From Ignavibacteriota bacterium (lineage in GTDB: Bacteria > Bacteroidota > Ignavibacteria > UBA10030 > UBA6906): 64,000 bases of DNA. Numbering within the stretch: the stretch's first letter is position 1; each line of letters opens with the position of its first letter. Positions 20,007-29,911 of the stretch are shown here, one piece after another. Location: NCBI GenBank assembly GCA_016707525.1, contig JADJHP010000004.1, positions 1-64,000 of the forward strand. Reading direction: 5' to 3'. The translations under genes and the position numbers were made by a program. The notes under the pieces are model-generated. The model was not told where the DNA came from, made no database searches, and was given only the letters and a program-made list of their open reading frames with translations.

Positions 20007-23000
20007 ATGCGATCCACCGGTCTACCACAACTCATCGCGGTCACCATGCTGACCCTGTGGTCCTACGCTGCCTTCGCGGAAAGACTGCCCATCCGGACCT
20101 ATACAGCCTCTGATGGCCTGGGAAGCGCATTCGTTGCGCACGTCATGCAGGACCGGGCAGGATTTCTCTGGTTTTCGACGAGGGATGGGCTAAGTAGATA
20201 CAACGGTTACGAGTTCGTGACGTTCGGAGCCGAAGACGGACTATCATCCGGCACGGCGCTGCTCAGTCTGGAAGCCCCTTCCGGACGTCTGTTCGTGATC
20301 ACCAACGGCGGCCTGATCGCCTCGAACCAGGCATCAGGAGCTTCGGATCATGCCCCGCGGTTCGCACCATTTCTCATCCACGATGCCAATCCCCAACCGA
20401 ACGTCCAAGCGCTCGCCCTGGGCCCTACCGGCATCCTCTGGGGTGGAGGCACCGGCAATGTCGTCCGCGATCTCGATGGGAATCCCTCCGTCATCCAGCT
20501 CGATACCTCGCGCGGCCCTGCCCATCCGGTGTTAAGGGTCTCTGGACTCGGGAAGACCGACACGGCCGACTATGGGTCGCTACCAATCGCGGACTCTACG
20601 TCGCAGAACCCGGCAGGCCCATCCGGCATTACACCCTGTATGAAAGGAGCGGCGGCGATATTCTGCCCACCTGGCGATCGATGGCACGGACAGGATATGG
20701 ATCGGCCACCGCTTCGCGGGGCTGATCGTCCTCGTTCCCGACAGCACGGGTGCTCTTCGCTGCCGGCCCGGGACGGATGCGGTCATCTACCGGCATGAAC
20801 GCCATGGTGGCTTGCGGACACACCGGGAACAGCAATGCGTTTCGACATTGCGGACGGGCTCACGAGCAATGACGTGACGCCCTCCATCCATCCCCGCCGG
20901 TGATGTGGATCGGAACTGCCAAACGGCCTCCCGGTTCGATGGCCGCACGTTCTCGGGGATCACGACATCGAACGGCCTGTGCAGCAATGTGATCCACTCG
21001 CTGACCCTCGACCGCCAGGGTGGCCTCTGGATCGGATCTCCGACGGGAGCGATGTGCCTGCCTCCCGACACTTGGTCTCCGTTCCTCCCAGAGAGCCTGT
21101 TGCGAATCTTGCCGTGGCAACCATCGCGCACGCTGAGGGGGACGGTACGTCTGCGCCGTCACCCGTGATTGGTGGATCAGCACGATTCAAGGGCAGGATC
21201 ATGCGGTCCGACCGGCTGCGCGTTCCCTCCGGGAGCCGCATCCATGTGGGCATCGCAACTCGCCTACCATGACAGGCAGGGACGGTGGTGGGCCCTCACA
21301 TCGCAGGGGTTGTGCCGGTATGGAAAGCGCCGCAGCACCGGACCTCCCGAGCGCATCTATACAGAACGTGATGGATTGCCGTGTTCACAGATCTTCCGCC
21401 TGTATGAGGACTCTCGCGGGACCTACTGGATCGGCACCCGGACGGGTGATCCGCAGGACGACGGCATTGCCACGCTGGATCCGGATCTTTCCACCATCCA
21501 CGACCTCGCCGGGTCGCCGGGGCTCCCGGCAAGGCGCGCACCCAGCGCGTTCACCGAGGACAGCACCGGAGCGCTCTGGATCGGTCTGTACTCCGGTGGG
21601 ATCGTTCGATGGAAGGACCATGTGTTCAGAACATTCGGGACACAGGATGGGATACCCACGGGTATGGTGACGGACATCCTTGTGGACGGGGCAACCGGTT
21701 GTGGATCGCGACAGCGACGAACGGGATCCTCCGCATCGACGACCCCTCACGCGACTCGCTCACCGTTGTCCGGTACACGTGCGCATGGACTTTCGAGCAA
21801 CAACGTGCGCTGTCTCGTGACCGAAGATCCCGGCCACTCTGGGCCGGAACGGTCCGCGGAGTGGACCGACTGGATGTCCGGCCGGGACGGTTCCGCCATT
21901 TCACGATGGATGATGGCCTCGCCGGCGACTTCGTCACTGCCGCACACAGGGATCCCGGGGGCGTGCTGTGGTTCCGGAACGTTCCAGGGGAGTGTCATCC
22001 AAACGTCCGGATGAGATCGTCCCTGACGGCCCGCCGTCGATCCTCATCACCGGCATCCGCATCGGCGGAGAGTCCATTCCCATACGTGACCCGGGAGAAG
22101 GGTCGGTGGGGCTGCTGACTCTGGAGGATGACCAGCATGACCTCGCCATTGACTTTTCGAGCATCGCCCTGTATGCAATGGCGAACATCCGATACCAATA
22201 CGCGATGAGCACAGAGAATGCATGGCGGGAGATATCGCTTCACCAGCGGACGGTCAGTTTCGCGCGCCTCGCGCCGGGTGACTATCTCTTCCGCGTGAGG
22301 GCCATAGGACCCGACGGAGCCGCCAGCGTGCACCCCGCAAGCGTGGCCTTCAGGGTCCTGCCGCCGTTCTGGCGGGCGTGGTGGTTCATCTTTGCATCCC
22401 TGGCGGTATGCGCATCCGTGCTGCTTCTCTTCTACCGGGCGCGCGTGCGGAAACTGCGTGAACTGACCAGGTTGCGCATGCGCCTTGCATCGGACCTTCA
22501 CGACGAACTCGCATCGAACCTGAGCAGTATCGCCATGTTCGGTGCGCTCATCCGGAATGGCACGGTGGAATCCGGCGCATTGCTGGACAGGATCACGGCG
22601 CTCGCAACCGGGTCGGCGGAGGTCGTGCGGGAGATCATCTGGTCCCTCGATCCGAAAGTGGAGACCGTTGCGAGCCTGATGAACAGGCTACGCGACATGA
22701 TGGTCACGGCCTGCAGGGCCCGCGGTGTGCGGCTCACGATAACGGTCGAGGACGACGACGATCTTCAGAACATGGACCTGAGTCCGGAGCAGCGGAAGAA
22801 CCTCTGGATGATGCTGAAAGAAGCGATGAACAATGCGATCACACACTCCGGAGGAACAGAGCTCGCGGTCGTTATCCGCAAGAATCGGGATGGGGTCCTT
22901 GCGACGGTGACGGATAACGGGCGCGGATGGGCCGGAGAGAGCACGGAAAGCGGCCGCGGTTCCACGACCATGAGAATGCGGGCACAAGCGCTTGGCGGAA

Positions 23001-23068
23001 CGATGTCCATTGAACCCCATCCGCCAACCGGAACCTGCATCGTCTTCTTCCTTCACCTCGAGAAATAG
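20007..23068 (+). CDS. Two-component-propeller sensor histidine kinase (frameshifted)
   Basis: About 1020 aa. Signal peptide from ATG 20007 ('MLTLWSYAAFA'). Then a periplasmic double-propeller sensor made of Reg_prop blades ('LWVATNRGLYV', 'IWIGHRFAGLIV', 'GLWIGSPTGAMC', 'TYWIGTRTGD', 'ALWIGLYSGGIVRW', 'LWIATATNGILRI'). Next come a Y_Y_Y domain ('WREISLHQRTVSFARLAPGDY'), a transmembrane helix near 22370-22440 and a HisKA_3/HATPase kinase: 'ASDLHDELASNLSSIAMFG' (phosphorylated His), 'EAMNNAITHSGG' (N-box), 'VTDNGRGWAG' (G1). At least six single-base frame changes occur between 20560 and 22010, all in the sensor part. Unlike Bacteroides hybrid sensors it has no receiver/AraC end; the response regulator is a separate gene 62 bp downstream. 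Confidence 0.82.
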
Positions 23069-23130
23069 TCACATCGGCCTATTGAACACCAGGGAAAGAG
23101 TGCGTACACATGCCCATCCATGAGGCATCC

Positions 23131-23775
23131 ATGCCGATCCGTGTAGCGATCATCGAAGACAACCTCGATTTCCGAATGGGGACATCGCTGATCCTCCGAT
23201 CCTCCTCCGGATTCCAGGTGGCCGGGGAATTCGCCAGCGCCGAAGCGTTCTTCGCCGCATCCGACTCCATTGACCCCGACGTCGTGCTGATGGATATCAG
23301 CCTGCCGGGGATGTCCGGCATCGAGGCCACGCGCCTTCTTCGTGAAAAACATCCGCGGTTCCAGATCATCGTCCTCACCGTGCATCAGGACGATGACAAC
23401 GTGTTCCGTGCGCTCTGTGCGGGGGCGATCGGTTACGTGACGAAGCCTGTACTCCCCGCCACCCTGCTCGAGGCAGTGGAGAATGCCTTCGGCGGCGGTA
23501 CGCCGATGTCACCCAACATCGCCCGCCGCGTCCTGACCATGTTCACGGAGTTCAGGCCACCGGAGAAGGTGGACCATCAGCTCACCAACCGCGAGGTCGC
23601 AGTCCTCGAACGCCTCGTCGAAGGCGATGACTATCAGCAGATCGCAGACGTCCTGTTCATCAGCGTCTACACCGTGCGCGCCCATCTCCGGAATATCTAC
23701 GATAAGCTCCACGTTCATTCGAAGTCGCAGGCGGTGGCACGCGCGCTCCAGGACCATATCGTTCCCCGCAGGTAG
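23131..23775 (+). CDS. NarL/FixJ-family response regulator
   Basis: 214 aa. The start at 23131 is preferred over 23110 because GAGG lies 5 nt upstream and the receiver begins directly ('MPIRVAIIEDN'). The phospho-acceptor is the Asp of 'VVLMDISLPG', with Thr in 'IVLTVHQ' and Lys in 'GYVTKPVLP'. The LuxR-type HTH is at the C-terminus ('LTNREVAVLERLVEGDDYQQ', 'VYTVRAHLRNIYDKL'). Cognate partner of the HisKA_3 sensor kinase just upstream. Targets are unknown; the adjacent Asp-box T9SS gene is a candidate. Confidence 0.93.
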   Translation: MPIRVAIIEDNLDFRMGTSLILRSSSGFQVAGEFASAEAFFAASDSIDPDVVLMDISLPGMSGIEATRLLREKHPRFQIIVLTVHQDDDNVFRALCAGAIGYVTKPVLPATLLEAVENAFGGGTPMSPNIARRVLTMFTEFRPPEKVDHQLTNREVAVLERLVEGDDYQQIADVLFISVYTVRAHLRNIYDKLHVHSKSQAVARALQDHIVPRR

Positions 23776-23943
23776 CACCGGCTGTCGCGGTCTGCACCAT
23801 GCGCATCGGATCCCTCCGCCCGACAAATGGTCAATCTGTTCTATGGCGCAGCTCCCTCTGCCGTACATTCTGCCTGATGCCTCCCCCCGACCCGGCGCGC
23901 CGGATCGCACGGAACACTCCCTGCACATTGCATGGTGATCACT

Positions 23944-26020
23944 ATGAAGACCCTGCTCATGCACCCTGGCTCTCTGTCTCCTCTCCACTGACCGTGGCTT
24001 CACCCGTACGCTCCCAGTGGGTTCCGACCGCCGGACCGTACGGGGGGACTGTGAACGCATTCATCGAACGTGACGGCATCCTCTTTGCCGGGACCTCAAG
24101 CTCCGGTGTGTACCGGTCAGCTGACAGCGGAGCGACATGGACACCGGCGCGCGAAGGACTGAACAACCGGGATGCCACGTGCTTCATGCTCGTCGGCTCG
24201 ACCCTCTACGTGGGAACCAGCCTCGGGGTGTACCGGTCAACGAACGGTGGCACCACATGGGAGCTGACCAGCGGCGCCAACCTGCACAGGTCCATCTTTG
24301 CACTTGCAGCACTCCAGACAACCTTGTTTGCCGGAACAGGGCTGGGAGTGTTCAGAAGTACCGACAATGGCGCGACGTGGGATTCATCCAACACGGGGCT
24401 TGGTTCCCGAATCGTGTATGCGCTGGGATCACGCGGCGATAGCATCATCGCCGGGACGGGCAGCGGTGTCTACTATTCCCACGACCATGGGAGTACATGG
24501 ACGGTTGACACTGTCGGATTGAAGAACCTGAAGGCGAATTGTCTGTACAGCAGCGGCACGGACGTGTTCGTGGGAACGGGATATGGCATCTTTCGCCAAT
24601 CGGCCCTGGGCCAACCCTGGCAGGCTGCATTCTCCGGCATCTCGTACGTCAGTATCTTCACCATCACCGGTACGCCGGGTGCACTCTATGCAGGCACCTA
24701 TGGAGGAGGCGTCTATGTGAGCACGAACAACGGATCACTTTGGGCGAGTTCCGTCACCGGCATGAAACACCGGTACGCCCGCGCCGTCATAAAGTTCGGC
24801 ACACGATTGCTCGCGGGCACAGAGCACGGAGGCGTGTTCGCTTCCCTTGACGGAGGGAGTAACTGGGCTCCCTCCGTCACAGGACTCAATGCTTCAGGTA
24901 TACGCAGTGTCTGTACGATCGGCACAACGATCCTCAGTGGTTCGTTCGGACTGGGGATATTCCGTTCCACGAACGGAGGGGGAACCTGGATCGAATCCAA
25001 CTCCGGATCCCCCGGGGACTACATCTACGCGCTCGCATCATTCGGGGGAAGAGTGTTCGGTGCGACAGCCCCTTCGATCGGCGTTTCGGCCGATTCAGGC
25101 AAAACGTGGATGACAAGCATGCAAGGAGAAGCAGGATCCTCCTTCCTCTGCTTCGGTCAACGGGGAAGGAACTCTACGCCGGCACAAACAAAGGCACGGT
25201 GTACCTGTCGCTCGATACCGGGGCCACATGGACGCTCCGCAGCACGGGCCTGCCCTCGTCGGGGTATGTGTTTGCACTCGTCTCCATGGATTCCCTCCTG
25301 TTCGCGGCCACCAGCCAGGGCGTCTACGTGACATCAGATGCCGGATCGAGCTGGTCAGTGCGCAGCACGGGAATGACCGCAGCGGATGTGCGTTCGTTGT
25401 GTGTGGTCGGCTCAAAACTTCTTGCTGGAACGGTCTACGGCGGGGTGTTCATGAGCACCGACAAGGGGGCAAATTGGTCCGCACGAAACACGAGCCTCAA
25501 CCCGAATATCGTGTACGCACTGCTTCTGAGCGGTTCGACCGTCGTGGCGGGTAGTTCCGCCTATGGCGTCTGGGTTTCCCGGAGCGACACCATCAAGTGG
25601 TCCACGGCCGGCACCGGTTTCACGCTTGGCCCTACGGTCAATGCTCTTGCCTCAGATGGCCAGCACCTCTATGCTGGGATCGAAGGCCAGGGCGTCTGGC
25701 GGAGGGCATTGTCAGAGGTTCTCCTCGATGTGAATGACGGTGAGAGGACAACTCCGTTGCAGTATACTCTCGAGCAGAACTTTCCCAATCCCTTTAACCC
25801 ATCCACAACGATCCGATTCTCGCTTCCGGTCCGGTCGTCCGTGCGCATCATCGCGTACAGCATGCTCGGCCAGGAGGTTGCAACGATCTTCAACGGGACG
25901 CTGGATGCCGGGATCCACTCCGTGCCGTTCGATGGAAGTCGCCTTTCATCCGGTGTGTACTTCTGTCGGATGCAGTCGGGCGCGTTCCAGTCGGCCAGGA
26001 GCATGCTGCTCGTCAGATAG
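23944..26020 (+). CDS. Asp-box (BNR) beta-propeller protein with T9SS sorting domain
   Basis: About 690 aa. It carries eleven Asp-box motifs of the form S-x-D-x-G-x-T-W (for example 'SADSGATW', 'STDNGATW', 'SLDTGATW'), giving one or two propellers of the sortilin/photosystem-II-stability type. The tail is a T9SS type-A domain ('LEQNFPNPFNPST', 'YSMLGQEVATIF', 'SSGVYFCRMQ'). A frame change near 25120 splits it, and another near 23990 appears to break the signal peptide that starts at 23944 (or 23932). Asp-box propellers occur in sialidases and exo-glucanases, but no sialidase arginine triad or catalytic motif is visible, so a binding or structural role is more likely. It follows the response regulator by 168 bp. 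Confidence 0.82.
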
Positions 26021-26120
26021 TCACGTAGGCCATGCTGCCGGGAGGACGAACAGAGTGTCGGGAGGCGGGTGGTGTGCGCCGGCGGGGCCGGACAGCAGAG
26101 CCGACACGAACATGACCGCT

Positions 26121-26148
26121 GGAAGGAGCCGGGCACCCGGCCCCTTCC
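26121..26148. terminator. Bidirectional terminator between convergent genes
   Basis: GGAAGGaGCCGGG and CCCGGCcCCTTCC form a 12-bp stem with one A-C mismatch and a tiny loop, midway between the stop of the plus-strand Asp-box gene (26020) and the stop of the minus-strand fucosidase (26176). Confidence 0.55.
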
Positions 26149-26175
26149 GCAACGATCCGTGCCGTTCGGAGACGA

Positions 26176-27477
26176 TCACTGTTCGTGGAAAAGATCCACG
26201 GGCCCATCGAGGAGAACGGCGATCACCGTGACCTGGGGATCGAGGACCTGGTCGGGGACATCGATGTAGACGAGGCCGGGGATCTGGCTCCAGTACATCT
26301 TCATCATCACCTTCGCGCTCAGCTTGGTGCCGTTCCCCACGACCCAGACACGGTTGATCTTGTTCTTCAACCCTTTGATGAGGAGCGGCCCATTGGGCTT
26401 CCCGTCAACATAGAGATAGAGCGTTGTGCGGTCTTTGGAGAGAGCGGTCGGACCGTAGAAATACTCTTTCGGGATCCCGGCAACGGTGCCATACACCGCG
26501 TCCTCATGCTTCTTCGACCAGCGGCCGAGCTCTTTCAGGACTTGCACTTCTTCCTGAGGGATCGTTCCATCCTCCTTCGGACCGATGTCGAGGAGCAGGT
26601 TCCCGCCCATCGCTATGCAGTCAACGAAGATGCGGATGATCTGGTTCGGGGTCTTGAAGTTGCGATCGTTCCCCTGATACCCCCACGAATCGTTGATGGT
26701 CATGCAGAGTTCCCACCACCGGCTCTTCGGAGTCGCGATGGGCACACCCTGTTCGGGCGTTGCGTAATCGCCGTAGCCATTGATGCGGGAGTTGACGATC
26801 ACATTGGGGAGCCACGATGCGATGCGGGCGCGCATAGCCTTCGCATCCCACTGTTCGGCGGAGTAATCCCAATCGCCGTCGAACCAGAGGAGATCGGGAT
26901 GGAACGTCGTCGCCACTTCCTCGATCTGGCGCCGCTGGAAGGTCAGGAACCGTTGCCAGCGGACAGAGTCGGTCTCATAACGCTTTTGCGTCCGCGTGAA
27001 ATGCGGGTAGTCGGGGTGCGACCAGTCGAGATGGGAGAAGTACAGCCCCACCTTCAGATCTTCCTTCCGGAGAGCAGCGCAGAACGGGGTGACAAGGTCG
27101 CGGGCAGCGGGGGTCTTCTTTACCACGCTCAGATCGTTCTGCCGCGTATCGTACAGCGCGACGCCGTCGTGATGCTTGCTCGTGAGCACGGCGTACCGTG
27201 CACCGCTCTCTTTAATGAGGCGGGCCCAGGCGGCCGGGTCGTACTTTGATGCCGTGAAGCCCTTGAGCTGCTTCATATACTCGTCGTACGTCAGATAGCC
27301 GTTATAAAAGGACCATGATTCATCGATGCCATTGACGGCGTAGATGCCCCAGTGGATGAAGATGCCGAGCTTGGCATCCTCGAACCAACGCATGCGCCGT
27401 TCTTTGATGGAATCGGGTTCCTGGCTGAGTGCGGTGCTCAGAAGGAGCATGGAGAGCAGAGCGACAACGTACTTCAT
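26176..27477 (-). CDS. GH29 alpha-L-fucosidase
   Basis: 433 aa, intact. Start at 27477 with a GGGAG ribosome site and signal peptide (MKYVVALLSMLLLSTALSQ). The catalytic domain shows 'WFEDAKLGIFIHWGIYAV', 'VLTSKHHDGVALYDT', 'GLYFSHLDWSHPDYP' and 'LLWFDGDWDYSAEQW', whose first Asp is the expected nucleophile, plus 'GGNLLLDIGPKEDGTIP'. Removes alpha-fucose from glycans, probably in the periplasm. The acyl-CoA ligase stop lies 125 bp upstream on the same strand and no T9SS tail is present. The substrate may be fucosylated xyloglucan or pectin side chains, by context. Confidence 0.93.
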   Translation of the reverse strand: MKYVVALLSMLLLSTALSQEPDSIKERRMRWFEDAKLGIFIHWGIYAVNGIDESWSFYNGYLTYDEYMKQLKGFTASKYDPAAWARLIKESGARYAVLTSKHHDGVALYDTRQNDLSVVKKTPAARDLVTPFCAALRKEDLKVGLYFSHLDWSHPDYPHFTRTQKRYETDSVRWQRFLTFQRRQIEEVATTFHPDLLWFDGDWDYSAEQWDAKAMRARIASWLPNVIVNSRINGYGDYATPEQGVPIATPKSRWWELCMTINDSWGYQGNDRNFKTPNQIIRIFVDCIAMGGNLLLDIGPKEDGTIPQEEVQVLKELGRWSKKHEDAVYGTVAGIPKEYFYGPTALSKDRTTLYLYVDGKPNGPLLIKGLKNKINRVWVVGNGTKLSAKVMMKMYWSQIPGLVYIDVPDQVLDPQVTVIAVLLDGPVDLFHEQ

Positions 27478-27602
27478 GTGCGACTCCCGGTAGTGATCCT
27501 GGGTGGAGGGGCGGTGCAGGACGGACGATGGCCCGCCCGGGCCTTTAAGAAGATACGGAATCACAAGCGGAAACGCACTCGCTCACAGGACGCAGGACGC
27601 CA

Positions 27603-29530
27603 TCATACCCCCGTCCCCGTGAGGAGCGAGGCGACGACCTTCCGGTTCTCCGGAGAGAGAATATTCTTCGCTTCCGCCTGATACAGCCCGGCGATCCGTG
27701 GCGCATAGGCCTGCACGATCCGGCTCCGGACCATCTTCATCGTGCTGTTCAAAAACCGGTTCTGCTCGGTGAAGGGTTCGGGAAGGACCGCAATGGCGGC
27801 GGGGAGCCACCGCTCGGGGAATTCTCCACCGTATTTTCCACCGGGGCGATACGCTTCGATCTCATGGCCGATCAACCCCAGCACCGCGTCCCGACCGGCA
27901 TCGCTCGCGGGGTCGTGATGGTGGAGCTTCATCCAGTACCGGACCCGTTCGGTGTTCAGGACGACAAGACCCACGGTGTACGGCGATTGACTGTTGTGCA
28001 GCATCAGGTGATCGATGTAGGGCGAGTTGTCCACGATCGTCTCCTCGATGCCTTCGGGGCTGTATTTCTCGCCATCATGCCCGATGAGAAGGCTCTTCTC
28101 CCTGCCGAGCACATGCAGAAACCCATCGTCATCCATGAACCCCAGATCGCCCGTGAAGAGCCACCCATCACGCACCGTCGATGCCGTGGCCTTCTCGTTC
28201 TTCCAGTAGCCAGGGGTCACATTCTCACCCCTGATGACGATCTCACCCTGCCGTCCGGTGGAGAGCGCGTTCCCCTGGTCATCGCAGATCTTCAGATCCA
28301 TGTCCGGGACAAGCTGGCCGGATGAACCGAACTTGTGTTTCGCGGGGGTATTGGAAGAGATCACCGGCGAGGCTTCGGTAAGGCCGTATCCCTGATACAT
28401 GGGCATGCCGATCGCGGCATAGAATCGCTGGAGCTCCACATCCAACAGCGCGCCGCCGCCGATGAAATACGACATGCGTCCGCCGAAATTCTCCCGGATC
28501 CTGGAGAAGAGGATCAGGTCGAAGAGGCGGACAGGGAGAGCGAGCAGGGTCCGCCATCCTCTGCCGCGCGACCAGCCATCCGCATGGTATGCATAGGCGA
28601 TCTTCAACCCGAGGGTGAAGAGAGCCTCCGCGACCGGCCCCTTCGCGCGGATCCCTGATTCGATACCCTTCCGGAAATTCTTCGCAAGGGCGGGGACACT
28701 CATCAGGAAGGTCGGGCGCACTTCCTTGATGTTCACCGGGATGTTCCGGAGGGTCTCCATCGGGGTCTTCCCGGGTTCGACCGACGCAAAGCTGGAACCC
28801 GTGGACGCGACCGCATACACGCCACAGGTGTGCGCGAAGGCATGGTCCCAGGGGAGGATCAGCAATGTGACAAAATGTTCGGGCAAGGGGTAGAGGGCGG
28901 TCCCCTGTGCGATGTTCGCCGTATAGTTCCGATGCGACAGGAGAACGCCCTTGGGATCGGCGACTGTGCCGGAGGTATAACAGATGTTCGCGATGTCGCT
29001 CCCCTTCACAGCACGCCATCGCTCTTCGACGTCGGACCGGTGGCCCTGCAGATACCGCTCGCCCATCCGCTCGAGTTCACCGAACGCAAGTTCGCCTGAG
29101 GCGAGTGTGGGCGGCGGATCGAAATAGATGATGGTCTCGAGTTCGGGAGTTCCCGGCGCAGCGCGAGGACCTTGTGCGCATGATTGCCGGAAACCACTGC
29201 CATGCGGCAGCCTGCATGGGCGAGGCGAAAGCGGAGATCGGCAGGTTCATCGAGCTTCACGGAGAGCGGGACGTTGGTGGCGCCGGCATACAGGATGCCG
29301 AGTTCGGCGATGACCCAGTCGTTGCGTCCTTCCGAGATCAGGGCAACGCGGTCGCCTTGCAGGAGCCCGAGAGCAAGGAACCCTGCAGCGCAACGATACA
29401 CCCGGTCACGTGCAGCGGCGTAGGAGGTAGATCCATAACGGCCATCATGCTTTTCCCACATGAAAGCATTGGATGCAAATCTCTGGGTGCTCTGTTCAAA
29501 GAGCCACGGAAGGGTTTGATGGTCGGACAT
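27603..29530 (-). CDS. AMP-forming long-chain acyl-CoA ligase
   Basis: About 642 aa, one frame change near 29130. Adenylate-forming family: P-loop-like 'CYTSGTVADPKGVLLSHRN', 'LPWDHAFAHTCG', 'YQGYGLTEASPVISSNTP', 'GWLFTGDLGFMDDDGFLHVLG' and the C-terminal hinge 'REKSLLIGHDGEKYSPEGIE'. It activates fatty acids as acyl-AMP then acyl-CoA, cytoplasmic or membrane-associated. The start at 29530 (MSDHQTLPWLFEQS) aligns with the usual start of FadD15-type enzymes. It has no evident link with the carbohydrate loci around it. Confidence 0.92.
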
Positions 29531-29811
29531 TGCCTGAGCCGTTGAGGTGCGGGATCGGACCGGGATCCGAACAAGTGATGGGACTGTGAGACCCCGGATG
29601 ATCAATGTAGTGAAGATCCATGGGAACTGCATCAGGACAGCCGGGAGCAGTTCCTGATGGGATCGGGGGCCCCGGGGCTTGCCACTCTATAGAAGAGTGG
29701 AGATGCAGACAGTTGCGGGCGTTGCCAGGCGGGCGCCCCCCCGTCAGAGGTTACGTGAGAGAACCATAATAGCTTCATTTATAACACTTTACAGTGAATT
29801 CCATTTAGCAC
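29531..29811. other. Intergenic region between divergent ligase and T9SS gene
   Basis: This AT/GC-mixed stretch has a small hairpin (CCACTCT 29682-29688 with AGAGTGG 29694-29700) and a GC block (ggggccccgggg). I see no open frame with coding character and no recognisable RNA. The ligase promoter must lie here but I cannot place it. Confidence 0.4.
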
Positions 29812-29840
29812 TTGACTTCTCAATCGGATTGTGCGATATT
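29812..29840 (+). promoter_or_regulatory. Promoter of the duplicated-domain T9SS gene
   Basis: TTGACT (29812-29817), 17-bp spacer, GATATT (29835-29840), 71 bp before the ATG at 29912. Spacing and -35 match the other promoters in the window; the -10 is moderate. TATACT at 29846-29851 is a possible alternative -10. Confidence 0.5.
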
Positions 29841-29842
29841 CC

Positions 29843-29860
29843 TTGTATACTAGGTATAAC
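29843..29860. promoter_or_regulatory. Palindromic operator shared with the uronate-locus promoter
   Basis: TTGTATACTAGGTATAAC is an inverted repeat of GTATAC half-sites around TAG, placed 4 bp after the -10. The site at 54827-54844 has the same core (GTATAC, A, GTAT, final C) at the same place relative to its promoter. A common dimeric repressor is inferred; none is encoded nearby. Confidence 0.45.
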
Positions 29861-29911
29861 CATACAACTCAATCCCCACCATCAATCGACCAACCAAGCG
29901 CAGGAGGTATC

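Noticed and set aside
23944..26020. Sialidase call from the many Asp-box motifs
   Set aside because: No arginine triad, FRIP motif or catalytic Tyr/Glu arrangement is visible; Asp boxes alone mark a propeller fold.
29640..29760. Small RNA or riboswitch in the gap before the T9SS gene
   Set aside because: Only one 7-bp hairpin and a GC block are visible, with no known aptamer core and no terminator after it.
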